From positions 1 to 64,000 of the forward strand of contig CAILBC010000038.1 in the NCBI GenBank assembly GCA_903832325.1: a DNA stretch of 64,000 nt, read 5' to 3'. This document shows positions 25,781-34,817 of the stretch, piece by piece. Position 1 is the stretch's first letter. Every line of letters begins with the position of its first letter. The stretch is from an uncultured Sphingomonadales bacterium (GTDB lineage Bacteria; Pseudomonadota; Alphaproteobacteria; Sphingomonadales; Sphingomonadaceae). Under the pieces are notes generated by a model. It made no database searches. It had not been told where the DNA came from and saw nothing but the letters and a program-made list of their open reading frames with translations. The position numbers and the translations under genes are program-made.

Positions 25781-27061
25781 TTTCAGCCGCAGGAACGGCA
25801 TGATCCCGGTGGGCGTTTCGGATCCATAGCCTGCTGCCATCCCGGCCGGCACCCGATTGAGCGCAGCCTGCATGCCGAGCCCGATGGCGAGGTGCCGGGC
25901 GACGGGAAAATCGCGCACCGCGCCCAGTGTGGCTTCGCCCACACGTGCGATTGCGCCGGTGGGCGTCAGGTCGTCCTTCTGCACCGTTTCGGCGCGGGCA
26001 AACAGCGTCAGGTGGCCCAGCGCCACGGCGGATTCGAGCAGCACACCGTTCAGCGTGTTGCCCGGATGGTCGCGGTTGCGCCCCCAGGCGAGCGTGGTCT
26101 GCCAGTTGCCGCCGGCAAAGGCGCGGTTGTAGGTGGCAGAGGCAGTCAGGCGGTTTTGATTGACCGCCGCGGCCAGTTGTTCGGGGCTGTGCAGGTGGCC
26201 ATAGCTGACCTGGAACGACCAGTCGCGCGCGGGATTTATGGTGATCCGCCCGCTCCACGAATCGATGCCGAAGCGCTGGAATCCCCAGCGGTGCTGATCG
26301 GGTTCGCGCCCGTTGAAGGCAGAGGCCTCGATTTTCACCGGGCCGTGGACCAGTCCGGCGGTCGCCACGCCAAAGGTGATGTGCGTGGAATCGAGCCAGT
26401 GGTGCGTGATCGGCGCCGCCGGATCGTCCTGGCCGGAAAAGCGGTGCATGAATGTTGCCGGGCCCAGCGCGGGTTCACCCGGATAACCCAGATAGACGAA
26501 CAGCGCCGTGCGCGGCGCAATCGGCACGGCATAGGTGCCCGCCAGTTCCATCAGCAGGTTGTGCGGATGTTGCCGATCGACCAGCGGCGCCCGGCCATCG
26601 GCAGTTTCGCCGGTTTGCAGCAGCAGCGGATAGCCGCGCGGGCCCATCGCCGGATCGAGCGATCCCATCGCCTTCAGCGTCAGCGTGCCGGGCCCGGCCG
26701 CATGCTGCGCCATCACCATCAGCATGCTTTCGCTGAACGCTTCGGTCCCCCCGCGCGGGCCGGACTGGTGATCGAATACCGCATCGATCTGCCCATGGAC
26801 CATGCCGCTCCACCCGCCCGTGCCCCACATCATCCCCTGCATCGGGGTGGATGCCGGCTGCCAGGCTGTGCCCGATGCATCCTGCATCATGGTATAGGGG
26901 CCCAGCATGCCGTCCATCATGCGCCCGCCGTCCATCATGGCCATGGGACCGGGCATGGTTTGGGCGCAGGCAGTGCCTGCGGCCACCGCACCTGCCACCA
27001 GCGCGCCTGCCACCAGCGCGCCTGCCACCAGCGCGAAACGCAGGCATGACCTGCCTTTCAA
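25772..27061 (-). CDS. Putative outer-membrane beta-barrel protein
   Basis: 429 residues. The start is a TTG that overlaps the stop of the upstream permease gene (TTGA). No later Met gives an intact signal. The leader contains three AGALV units coded by a 15-bp tandem repeat, then a Met-rich part (PGPMAMMDGGRMMDGMLGPYTMM), which could bind copper or another soft metal. The rest has alternating beta strands with aromatic ends, as in outer-membrane porin-like proteins. The family is not identified. The coupling to the permease suggests a shared transport role, by inference. Confidence 0.75.
   Translation of the reverse strand: MKGRSCLRFALVAGALVAGALVAGAVAAGTACAQTMPGPMAMMDGGRMMDGMLGPYTMMQDASGTAWQPASTPMQGMMWGTGGWSGMVHGQIDAVFDHQSGPRGGTEAFSESMLMVMAQHAAGPGTLTLKAMGSLDPAMGPRGYPLLLQTGETADGRAPLVDRQHPHNLLMELAGTYAVPIAPRTALFVYLGYPGEPALGPATFMHRFSGQDDPAAPITHHWLDSTHITFGVATAGLVHGPVKIEASAFNGREPDQHRWGFQRFGIDSWSGRITINPARDWSFQVSYGHLHSPEQLAAAVNQNRLTASATYNRAFAGGNWQTTLAWGRNRDHPGNTLNGVLLESAVALGHLTLFARAETVQKDDLTPTGAIARVGEATLGAVRDFPVARHLAIGLGMQAALNRVPAGMAAGYGSETPTGIMPFLRLKIR
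26988..27032 (-). repeat. Three 15-bp in-frame tandem repeats
   Basis: The unit GCGCCTGCCACCAGC is present three times (first copy with one change). It encodes repeated AGALV in the signal region of the outer-membrane-like protein, so changes in copy number keep the frame. Confidence 0.9.
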
Positions 27062-28446
27062 AACGCCGCCCTGCGGGCGAGCAAGCGAGTGAGACTGACA
27101 TAGACCGCCGCAGCCACGACCAGGCCGACCAGCCAGGCGAAATCAAGATCGCCGATGCGGCGCGCGATCGGGCCGACCCAATAATCCGGAATGTCAAAAA
27201 ACGGCAGCGAAGCCAGCAGTCCGACAAAGTACGAGGCAATGCCCACCGCATTGTAACGGCCATAGCGGCCATCGGGATCGGCCATGGCGGCGATGTCGTA
27301 ATGGCCGTCGCTGAGATAGAAATAATCGACGAGATTCACCGCTGTCCACGGCACCAGCAGGTTCAGCGTCACGACCAGCATCGCATTCAGCCCGGCGATG
27401 GCGTTGCCGCCAAACGACAGGGCCGGCACCAGCCACAGCACCGCCAGCACCAGGATTGTGGTGATGCGCACCCATGATCCGGACGTTCCGGGCCGGAAAA
27501 TGTCCAGCCCGGTAACAACGGTCAACATGCCGGAATAGGCGTTCATGCCCATCGTCGCGACAAGCGCGCTCGCCGAAAAGATCGCCAGCCAGAAACCGAA
27601 CCCGCCGGCAAGCTGATTGCCCGCCACAAACAGCGCCGTCAGCCCGTCGCGCGCTGCCATGTGCGTGGCCAGCCAGGCGCCGATGGCGATCATCCAGATG
27701 GCGGAAAGCGCGGCACCGGCATAGACATGGCCGATAACCGCGCGGCGCGACGTGGATGGCGGCAAATAGCGCGTGAAATCGGAAACATAAGGCGCATATG
27801 TGATGTTGTAGCTGGCCGCGGCCACGAATTGGGCCAGGAACGCCCCCCAGGTGAACACCACCGGCGCCGGCACGAAATGCGGCGTTGCCACATGGCCCGA
27901 GGCGATGGCCACAGTCAGGATCGCAAACAACGGAAGGCTGAGCCAGAACAGCGCGCGAAAGGCCAGGTGCACCCAGTCATGCCCCCAGATGGCCAGCACG
28001 ACCGGCACCACCGCCAGCGCAAACATCGCGACCTGGCTGTCGATGCCCCAGATGCTTTTCAAACCCGCGGCGATCACGATGCTGTCGATCACGTTGAACC
28101 CGACGAACGTGCACAGCGCCGCGATCAACGGAACAATCACGCCGTTGTACCCGAATTGCGCGCGCGACTGGATCATCTGGGGAAGGCCCAGTTCGGGCCC
28201 TTGCGCGGCATGAAAGGCCATGAACACGGTGCCAAACAGAATGCCGAGCACGCCGGCCAGGCTTGCCGCAGCAAAGCCCAGGCCAAGCGCCGGGCCGACA
28301 AAGCCGATCGACACCGTAAAGAAATGGAAATTGCCCAGAAACCAGAATGGCCCTTGCTGGGTTACCCGTCCATGACGTTCGGACAGCGGAACAAAATCAA
28401 TGGAATGGGTTTCGACTGAGGCCCATTCTGAAGTCCGGTCGGTCAT
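27058..28446 (-). CDS. NCS1-family nucleobase/cytosine permease-like transporter
   Basis: 462 residues from ATG 28446, with AAGGGAA upstream. About twelve transmembrane helices. The NCS1 pattern is visible at ERHGRVTQQGPFWFLGNFHF, shown here by the GPFWFLGNF segment, and in QSRAQFGYNGVIVPL and PYVSDFTRYLPPSTS. Substrates of the family are nucleobases, allantoin or thiamine precursors taken up with Na or H. Which one applies cannot be told. Divergent from the TonB receptor gene and coupled to the outer-membrane-like gene. Confidence 0.88.
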   Translation of the reverse strand: MTDRTSEWASVETHSIDFVPLSERHGRVTQQGPFWFLGNFHFFTVSIGFVGPALGLGFAAASLAGVLGILFGTVFMAFHAAQGPELGLPQMIQSRAQFGYNGVIVPLIAALCTFVGFNVIDSIVIAAGLKSIWGIDSQVAMFALAVVPVVLAIWGHDWVHLAFRALFWLSLPLFAILTVAIASGHVATPHFVPAPVVFTWGAFLAQFVAAASYNITYAPYVSDFTRYLPPSTSRRAVIGHVYAGAALSAIWMIAIGAWLATHMAARDGLTALFVAGNQLAGGFGFWLAIFSASALVATMGMNAYSGMLTVVTGLDIFRPGTSGSWVRITTILVLAVLWLVPALSFGGNAIAGLNAMLVVTLNLLVPWTAVNLVDYFYLSDGHYDIAAMADPDGRYGRYNAVGIASYFVGLLASLPFFDIPDYWVGPIARRIGDLDFAWLVGLVVAAAVYVSLTRLLARRAAF

Positions 28447-28927
28447 GAAATTCCCTTGGATTGCTCTGAATTGCAGACGCCGCCCTGCGCGCAGACCTTG
28501 CATGCAGACCTTGCATCCAGACCTGGCGCGCGGATTGTGCAACGCTGCCCCATCCGCCCGCCATGGCGACCGAGGCCGACGCCGCGGTGATGGCGGCGCA
28601 CGATTGCCTGGCGGAGCGATACCGATAACCCCGCGTACGCGCAATTCGGCATTGGTGCGCCCGCCTTGCGCACCGGCACGCTGGCCAGATCGGCTTGATT
28701 CCCAGATCGGCTTGTTTGGGTGTGGTGGGCGTTTTTGGCCGGCCCGGCGATAGGGCACTGGCTGTTCCGGGCCACTTTGTGGACAGCCTTTGTTACATAA
28801 TATCGCAAAAAACCCGATGGGGCTATGTGCCGGACGCTTTTCATCGCCTATGCCGCGCGCCGGGTCGGGGTGTGCGGCAGCGCGCTCATGGAAAAAACAG
28901 GCCGGAATTCGGGCCGGGAATCAGGGA
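28447..28927. promoter_or_regulatory. Divergent promoter region with two direct repeats
   Basis: 481 bp with no credible gene, between the NCS1 permease and TonB receptor genes. GCAGACCTTGCAT occurs twice back to back (28491-28516) with a third degenerate copy after it. CCAGATCGGCTTG occurs at 28685-28697 and again at 28702-28714. An A/T-rich element TTGTTACATAATATC is near 28789-28803. These could be operator sites shared by the two transcripts; this is inference. Confidence 0.5.
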
Positions 28928-31321
28928 ATGACGATCATGACGATCTTGACCGCGCAGGGTGCGCGTCGTGTGCGATGCGCCGGCCAGCCGGGTTTTCGCG
29001 CCGCAATTCTGGGATGCGCGGGAATGCTGGCGCTGGGCGTGTCAACGCCGCTGCTGGCACAATCTGCCGCTCAGGCCAGCGCAAGCGCCGCTCAGGCCAG
29101 CGCAAGCTCGGGGCAGGACATTGTCGTCACCGCTGAAAAGCGCACCGCCACCGTGCAGACCGCGCCGCTCAGCATTACGGCGCTCAGCGGCAAGCAGTTG
29201 CAGGCACAGGGCATTACCGGGCTTGAGGATATCGTGCGCACCGTGCCCGGCATTTCGATGCGGACCAACGGCCCCGGCCAGACCGAAATCGAAATCCGTG
29301 GCCTGGCATCATCGGGCGGATCGGCGCCGACCGTTGGCTATTACCTTGATGAAACGCCGCTTTCACCGCCGGCCGCTTCGCTGAACGGCAAAGTGGTGCT
29401 GTCGCCCGATCTGTATGATCTCAACCGCGTCGAAGTGCTGCGCGGTCCGCAGGGCACGCTTTACGGGTCCGGATCGATGGGTGGCACTGTCAAGCTGGTC
29501 ACCAATGCGCCAGAGCTCAACACGTTTGGCGGTTCGGTCGATCTGGCCGGGTCGGGCACTGCCGGTGGCGGTGTCAACGGTGCGGCCAATGCTGCGCTCA
29601 ATATCCCGCTGGTAAAGGACGTTGTCGCGCTTCGCCTGGTGGCGTCGGAAACCTACAATTCGGGCTGGATCGATCGCGTTGTCGGAGGCGCAAACTTCCC
29701 GCTGGAAACCGATCCGACCATCGGCGAATTGAACATCCCGGTGTGCCCGGGTGCGGCCAGTTGCGTGCGCGGCAATGTGCTGGGCGCGTCAGTGGTCAAG
29801 CGGTACAGGAACGTGAACTGGAACCAGACGACATCGGGCCGCGCCAGCCTGCTGATCCAGCCCAGCGCCGGGTTCAGCATCAATCTGACAGGCGTGATCC
29901 AGGGCATTCGCGCCGGCGGGTACAACACCTATGACCAGAATCCCGGAACAACCGCGCATTATCAGCCGGCCGACCTGGCCGAGCCGTTTTCCGATTCGTT
30001 CAAGATGGTCAGCGCCGTGGTGAAATACCAGCTGCCGACGATCGACCTGACATCGAGCACATCCTATTTCACCAAACGCGAAATCCAGACGCTGGACACC
30101 ACAGAGCAGTTCCAGGTCTATTTCAACCTGCCGTTCTTTCCGGCAAACACCAATATCGAATATGATACGTCCCGGCAGTTCAGCACCGAGCTGCGGGCGG
30201 CATCGCGCACATCTTCGCCATTCCAGTGGGTTGGTGGCGTATTCTACAGCAGCATGGTTTCACACTATATTGCGGTCAATGAATCGCCCTCGGTTGCCCC
30301 GCTGTCGACCGGCGGCGCCGCTGCCAATCCGACCGGCATCATTTTTGATTCGGACAATCCCTACAAGATCCGCCAGTTTGCCGCGTTTGGCGAAGCGTCG
30401 TACAAGATCACCCCGGCGCTGAAATTCACTGCCGGCGTGCGCTATTTCAATTTCAAGACCGACGCGAGCTTTCATGAAAACGGGCTCGTTACCGGGTCGG
30501 GCAATGCGCAATATACCGATATCGCGGTGTCGGGCGCTGCCGACGGGTTCGATCCCAAATTCAACCTGTCCTACATCCCGAACAAGGATCTGACGGTCTA
30601 TGCCACGCTGTCCAAGGGTTTCCGCCCGGGCGGCGTGAATTTCCCGGCGCCGGTGTCGTATTGCGGTGTGCAGCCCTATACCTACAATCCGGATTCGGTG
30701 TGGAATTACGAAGCGGGTGAAAAGGCCCGGCTGTTTGGTGGCGCGGTCACCATCAATGCCGATATCTATTACCTGAAATGGCAAGGCGTGCAGCAAAGCG
30801 TGGTGCCGGCCTGTGCCTATGTCTACACGGTCAATGCCGGGTCTGCGCAGGCCTATGGTCCGGAAATCGAATTGACGGCAAAGCTCAGCCCGAATTTCAC
30901 TTTCACGTTCAATGGCAGCCAGACCACATCGCGCCTGACCGCAGTGCCGGCGGGGCTGGGCCTGAGCGTGGGCCAGCCCACGCTGAACATTCCATCCTAC
31001 ACCATCAACAGCGCCATCGAATATCATGCCGACCTTGCCGGCGATTATCGTCTGGTCGCCCGCCTGTCCGGTGGGGCCGTTGGCCGGACTTACGATATCA
31101 ACTATTACACCACCCGGCTGCCGGCCTATCAGATCGGCAATGCGCGGGTTTCGGTGACCAACGGGGGCAAGACCTTTGCGGTCTTCGCCAACAATTTCAC
31201 CAACACCCACGCGCAACTGGGGATCAACAATTCGATCGGTGCCTATCCGACCGCAGCGTTGACCCGCGTGACCAGCAACCAGCCGGCCACGTTCGGCGTG
31301 GAAATTTCGGCCAGGTATTGA
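28928..31321 (+). CDS. TonB-dependent outer-membrane receptor
   Basis: 797 residues from ATG 28928; ATG 28937 is also plausible, being better spaced from AGGGA. A signal peptide ends at LLAQS. The plug domain begins at DIVVTAEKR (TonB-box-like region), with GLEDIVRTVPGISMR, IEIRGLASSGG and VEVLRGPQGTLYGSGSMGG. The 22-strand barrel follows and ends in the aromatic SARY terminus. The receptor imports a scarce ligand using proton-motive force. Ligand unknown; the divergent NCS1 permease suggests a small nitrogen heterocycle, by inference. Confidence 0.95.
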   Translation: MTIMTILTAQGARRVRCAGQPGFRAAILGCAGMLALGVSTPLLAQSAAQASASAAQASASSGQDIVVTAEKRTATVQTAPLSITALSGKQLQAQGITGLEDIVRTVPGISMRTNGPGQTEIEIRGLASSGGSAPTVGYYLDETPLSPPAASLNGKVVLSPDLYDLNRVEVLRGPQGTLYGSGSMGGTVKLVTNAPELNTFGGSVDLAGSGTAGGGVNGAANAALNIPLVKDVVALRLVASETYNSGWIDRVVGGANFPLETDPTIGELNIPVCPGAASCVRGNVLGASVVKRYRNVNWNQTTSGRASLLIQPSAGFSINLTGVIQGIRAGGYNTYDQNPGTTAHYQPADLAEPFSDSFKMVSAVVKYQLPTIDLTSSTSYFTKREIQTLDTTEQFQVYFNLPFFPANTNIEYDTSRQFSTELRAASRTSSPFQWVGGVFYSSMVSHYIAVNESPSVAPLSTGGAAANPTGIIFDSDNPYKIRQFAAFGEASYKITPALKFTAGVRYFNFKTDASFHENGLVTGSGNAQYTDIAVSGAADGFDPKFNLSYIPNKDLTVYATLSKGFRPGGVNFPAPVSYCGVQPYTYNPDSVWNYEAGEKARLFGGAVTINADIYYLKWQGVQQSVVPACAYVYTVNAGSAQAYGPEIELTAKLSPNFTFTFNGSQTTSRLTAVPAGLGLSVGQPTLNIPSYTINSAIEYHADLAGDYRLVARLSGGAVGRTYDINYYTTRLPAYQIGNARVSVTNGGKTFAVFANNFTNTHAQLGINNSIGAYPTAALTRVTSNQPATFGVEISARY
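29066..29107 (+). repeat. Two perfect 21-bp in-frame tandem repeats
   Basis: The unit at 29066-29086 repeats exactly at 29087-29107 just past the signal peptide of the TonB receptor, encoding two AAQASAS units. Confidence 0.9.
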
Positions 31322-31332
31322 ACAAAGGCAAC

Positions 31333-32163
31333 ATGGCCTTGTCCGGCATGACAAACCTGCCCCCGATCTGGACCCTGTCCGCGGTGGTGACTGATGATGG
31401 CGCAAGACTACGCTACAAAGTCACCGGCTCGGGCAGGGCCGATCTGGTGTTCGTGCACGGGTGGGCCAGTACCAGGGATTATTTCGATCTCGTGGCCGCG
31501 GCGCTCGATCCGGCGGCGTTCCGGTTGATTGCCATCGACTTGCGCGGCCATGGCCAATCGGAAAAAGGGCATCGGGGATTTGCCGCAGAGCGCCATGCCC
31601 GCGATATCCTGGCAGTGGCCGATGCCGCCGGCGCGCAATCGTTCGTGACCATCGGGCACAGCATGGGCGCGAAATACAGCGAATGCGTACCGGCGCTGGC
31701 ACCCGGGCGCGTTGCCGGGCAAATTCTGGTCGCCGGTGCGCCGGCCCATGCGATACCGATCTCCGACGCGGAACTTGCCGAATGGACCGACCTCGCCGGA
31801 ATGGCGGAGGAGCTGTATCAGTCGCACGGGACGACAATGTCACAGCCGGTCGCCGAACCGGTGCGGCGCGCGTGGGCCGCCGCGGCCGCGCAGATCGATG
31901 CAGAGGTTTTGCGTGAAACCTTGGCGATCTGTTTTCGCACCGATGCCGGCGAAAGTGCGGCGGCAAGCGCAAATCGGCCGGTCAGGATCGTGGCCGGTGC
32001 CAACGATCCGTTCTTTCCGCCGCCGATGCTGGCCGATTATGCCGCACGCAAATTCGGCATTGCTGCGCCTGACCTGCTGGATTGCGGACACGAGATCCCG
32101 CTGGAACGGCCGCACGACCTTGCGCGAATTATCAGCGATTTCTGCGCGGCCTTGCAGGGTTGA
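31333..32163 (+). CDS. Alpha/beta hydrolase
   Basis: 276 residues from ATG 31333, 11 bp after the TonB receptor stop and preceded by AAAGG. The canonical fold is complete: oxyanion HG in VFVHGWAST, nucleophile S110 in GHSMG, D225 in AGANDPFF and H253 in CGHEIPLE. There is no signal peptide, so a cytoplasmic ester or amide hydrolase is likely. Its substrate may be the ligand carried by the TonB receptor. That link is inferred from the shared transcript. Confidence 0.9.
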   Translation: MALSGMTNLPPIWTLSAVVTDDGARLRYKVTGSGRADLVFVHGWASTRDYFDLVAAALDPAAFRLIAIDLRGHGQSEKGHRGFAAERHARDILAVADAAGAQSFVTIGHSMGAKYSECVPALAPGRVAGQILVAGAPAHAIPISDAELAEWTDLAGMAEELYQSHGTTMSQPVAEPVRRAWAAAAAQIDAEVLRETLAICFRTDAGESAAASANRPVRIVAGANDPFFPPPMLADYAARKFGIAAPDLLDCGHEIPLERPHDLARIISDFCAALQG

Positions 32164-32340
32164 TTGCGAACGGGTGATTTTTAATTGTCGTCGTCCGTGG
32201 CGCGCCCGGACAATCGCCATGAAGTCGGCCGGCCGGCGGCACCAAACTATTTCAATTTTTCGATTGTCTCGGAAAATTCCGGTAGCCCGAGGCGGGATCG
32301 TTCCTGATAATATGCAGCAAACAGGCCCCCACGGGATTGA

Positions 32341-32385
32341 TACCAAAGTGCAGTGAGCTTGACTCATCGCACATCCGTATGAGCG
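32341..32385 (+). repeat. Dispersed repeat, copy 4 (short derivative)
   Basis: A short form with the left arm CCAAAGTGCAGTGAGCTTGAC joined directly to CATCGCACATCCGTAT, the right end of the long copies. The middle and one arm of each stem are missing. It lies in a 240-bp gap after the hydrolase gene that shows no other gene. Confidence 0.7.
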
Positions 32386-32403
32386 ACAAATCGGCAGGTG
32401 CAA

Positions 32404-32673
32404 TCAACCCTGCTGATTTTGCGTCAGCCATTCCTTCAGGGCCGCATCGATGCGGGTCTGCCACCCGGAACCGGTTGCGCGAAAGCGTTCGAGAACATCA
32501 CGCGACAGGCGAATGGTGGTGCGCTCCTTGGTCAGGTCTGCCTTTGGGCGGCCACGCAGTTTGGCTTGCAGCGACGGCGAAAGGGCGTCGATGCGCACTG
32601 CATTGGCGACCATGCGGTCAGTCCATTCGGGGTTTTCCGCAAGGGGCAGCGATGCCTTATCGATGGTGCTCAT
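32404..32673 (-). CDS. brnA: BrnA-family antitoxin
   Basis: 89 residues from ATG 32673, overlapping the 3' end of the toxin gene by 17 bp. The C-terminal half has a ribbon-helix-helix pattern (KERTTIRLSRDVLERFRATG then ALKEWL), which binds operator DNA and the BrnT toxin. A longer frame upstream of this start is the antisense of the toxin gene and is rejected. Pair with brnT directly upstream. Confidence 0.9.
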   Translation of the reverse strand: MSTIDKASLPLAENPEWTDRMVANAVRIDALSPSLQAKLRGRPKADLTKERTTIRLSRDVLERFRATGSGWQTRIDAALKEWLTQNQQG

Positions 32674-32926
32674 ACCGTGTGATCTCGCGTTGATTGGCTT
32701 TTCGGAAACTGATGATGCGAATGCCGCTGTCCGTTTCGGTGAAGACCAGCGCGTGAACCCGATCTCCGACCAGCCCCAAGGCAGCGTAGCGGACTTCAGG
32801 ATAGTCCATTCGGTCGTCGATCCAGAACAGGGCTGTTTCGAAATCGAATGCCTGCGCCAGTTCAAACCCAAACCCACGCTCAAGCCGGTTGCGTTCGCTC
32901 TTGGCCGGATCGAACTCTATGTCCAT
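32657..32926 (-). CDS. brnT: BrnT-family RNase toxin
   Basis: 89 residues. The family motif is plain: FDPAKSERNRLERGFGFE, split as FDPAKSERN and LERGFGF, then ALGLVGDRVHALVFTE and ISFRKANQRE. BrnT is a RelE-fold ribonuclease that stalls translation until BrnA binds. The gene starts only 33 bp after the rsmA stop on the same strand, so read-through from lptD-surA-pdxA-rsmA is possible. The local sequence is more A/T-rich than the genes around it. Confidence 0.92.
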   Translation of the reverse strand: MDIEFDPAKSERNRLERGFGFELAQAFDFETALFWIDDRMDYPEVRYAALGLVGDRVHALVFTETDSGIRIISFRKANQREITRYEHHR

Positions 32927-32936
32927 AGCGCTTTAT

Positions 32937-32946
32937 TGTACATACA
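32937..32946. promoter_or_regulatory. Candidate BrnA operator
   Basis: TGTA-CA-TACA, an inverted repeat in the A/T-rich 33-bp gap immediately before brnT. It is placed where a BrnTA autorepressor site would be expected. The call is based on position and symmetry only. Confidence 0.35.
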
Positions 32947-32959
32947 TTAAATAAGGTGG

Positions 32960-33796
32960 TCAACCGGCTGCTGACCGTACGCCCAGCACTTGCGCAATCG
33001 CCACGAAATCCGCGACCGACAGCGTTTCGGCGCGGCGGGCGGAATCGATGCCCAGGGTTTCCAGTGCGGCGAGCGCGCCGGGCAGGCCCTTCAGCGATTG
33101 GCGCAGCATCTTGCGGCGCTGGCCAAAGGCGGCCTCGGTCACGCGTTCGAGCAGGCGCGCGGAAACGCCGGGGGGCATTTCGGCGGGCACGACATGGACA
33201 ATCGCCGACATGACTTTGGGCGGGGGGGTAAACGCGCTGCGGTGCACTTTGACCGCGATGCGGGGGCTTGCGCGCCACTGGCTGAGGATGGCGAGCCTGC
33301 CATAGGCGTCGCCATTCGTCGGCGCGATGATCCGTTCGGCCACTTCCTGCTGGAACATCAGCGTCAGCGATTGCCAGCGCGGCGGCCAGGCCTCTCCCGA
33401 AAGCCAGCCGGTGAACAGGGCGGTGCCGACGTTGTAGGGCAAGTTGGCGGCGATGTGGTACGGGCCGTCGAACAGCGTGGCGGGGTCGATTTTCACCGCG
33501 TCGCCCTCGATCACGCGCAATTGGCCGGGGAACGCTTCGCCCAGTTCGGCGAGCGCGGGCAGGCAGCGGCGGTCCATTTCAATCGCCGTCACACGCGCGC
33601 CGGCGCGCAGCAGCGCGCGGGTCAGGCCGCCCGGGCCGGGGCCCACCTCCAGCACATCGGCATCACGCAAGGGGCCGGGCACGGTGGCGATGCGCGCCAG
33701 CAACTGTTCGTCGAACAGGAAATTCTGGCCCAGCGATTTCTGCGCGAGCAGGCCGTGGCGGTTGACGACATCGCGAAGGGGGGGAAGGTCATCCAT
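32960..33796 (-). CDS. rsmA: 16S rRNA adenine(1518/1519) dimethyltransferase
   Basis: 278 residues from ATG 33796, overlapping the pdxA 3' end by 8 bp. RsmA (KsgA) dimethylates two adjacent adenosines in helix 45 during 30S maturation. SLGQNFLFD, the SAM loop EVGPGPGGLTR and the catalytic NLPYN are all present. It is the fourth gene of lptD-surA-pdxA-rsmA. Confidence 0.98.
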   Translation of the reverse strand: MDDLPPLRDVVNRHGLLAQKSLGQNFLFDEQLLARIATVPGPLRDADVLEVGPGPGGLTRALLRAGARVTAIEMDRRCLPALAELGEAFPGQLRVIEGDAVKIDPATLFDGPYHIAANLPYNVGTALFTGWLSGEAWPPRWQSLTLMFQQEVAERIIAPTNGDAYGRLAILSQWRASPRIAVKVHRSAFTPPPKVMSAIVHVVPAEMPPGVSARLLERVTEAAFGQRRKMLRQSLKGLPGALAALETLGIDSARRAETLSVADFVAIAQVLGVRSAAG

Positions 33797-34790
33797 GGCG
33801 GTGTGCGGCGCAGGCGGCGGCCATGCGCAGTGCCGCGATGGTGGCGCCCGGGCGCGCCATGCCGGTGCCGGCAATATCGAACGCGGTGCCATGGTCGGGG
33901 CTGGTGCGCACGATCGGCAGGCCCAGGGTAACATTCACCCCGTCGTCAAAATCGAGCAGCTTGATCGGGATCAGCGCCTGGTCATGGTACATGCAGATCG
34001 CCACGTCATACGTCGCACGCGCGGCGGCGTGGAACATCGTGTCGGCCGGCAGCGGCCCGCGCGCATCGATGCCCGCAGCGCGCAGCGCGGCCACGGCGGG
34101 CGCGATCACGCCGGAATCCTCGTGCCCCATGCGGCCCGCCTCACCGGCGTGGGGGTTCAGCCCGGCAACGGCCAGCCGGGGATGGGCAAGGCCGAAATCG
34201 GCTGCCAGCGCGGTGGCGGCAATGGTGCTGCGCGTGGTGATCAGGCCTGTGGTCAGCATTTGCGGCACGTGCGCCAGCGCGACATGGACGGTGATCGGCA
34301 CCACGCGCAAATTGGGCCCGGCCAGCATCATCACCGCGCATTCGGGGGCGATGCCGCAGGCGGCGGCAACGAATTCGGTCTGGCCGGGATGATCAAAGCC
34401 GACGCGCGCGAGCAGGTTCTTGGCAATCGGGCCGGTGACCAGCGCGGCCGCCCTGCCTTCGCGCACCAGCGCCGTGGCCCGGGCCAGGCTGGCCAGCGCC
34501 AGCGCGGCGCCTGCATCATCGGGCCGGCCAGGGGCATAAATGCCCTCGCCGATGTCGATTACCGGCAGGCCTTCGCCAAAGCGCGCCGCCGCCTCGGCAG
34601 GGGATTGCACGGCAAACACCGGCACGTCGGCCCCGCGCGCCTGCGCCGCGGCCGCGAAAATCTGCCGCGATCCCACTGCGAAAAACGGCGGCAGAGACCG
34701 TTCGCCGGCCAGCGCCCGCGCGGCCACGGCCAGTTCCGGCCCGATGCCGGCGGGATCGCCCATGCTGAGCGCGAGCGGCGCGGTGCCCAT
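33789..34790 (-). CDS. pdxA: 4-hydroxythreonine-4-phosphate dehydrogenase
   Basis: 333 residues from ATG 34790; a TTG two codons upstream is an alternative. PdxA oxidises 4-phosphohydroxy-L-threonine in the DXP-dependent synthesis of pyridoxal phosphate. Family segments include LALSMGDPAGIGPE at the N-terminus, NPHAGEAG, CMYHDQALIPIK and RTSPDHGTAFDIAG with the metal-binding His residues. Third in the outer-membrane/RNA operon. Confidence 0.98.
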   Translation of the reverse strand: MGTAPLALSMGDPAGIGPELAVAARALAGERSLPPFFAVGSRQIFAAAAQARGADVPVFAVQSPAEAAARFGEGLPVIDIGEGIYAPGRPDDAGAALALASLARATALVREGRAAALVTGPIAKNLLARVGFDHPGQTEFVAAACGIAPECAVMMLAGPNLRVVPITVHVALAHVPQMLTTGLITTRSTIAATALAADFGLAHPRLAVAGLNPHAGEAGRMGHEDSGVIAPAVAALRAAGIDARGPLPADTMFHAAARATYDVAICMYHDQALIPIKLLDFDDGVNVTLGLPIVRTSPDHGTAFDIAGTGMARPGATIAALRMAAACAAHRHG

Positions 34791-34817
34791 GGTCAAAATG
34801 CCCGGGGCATCGTCAGG

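Noticed and set aside
28790..28927. N-terminal extension of the TonB receptor to 28790
   Set aside because: It would place 46 residues before the signal peptide and has no good ribosome site.
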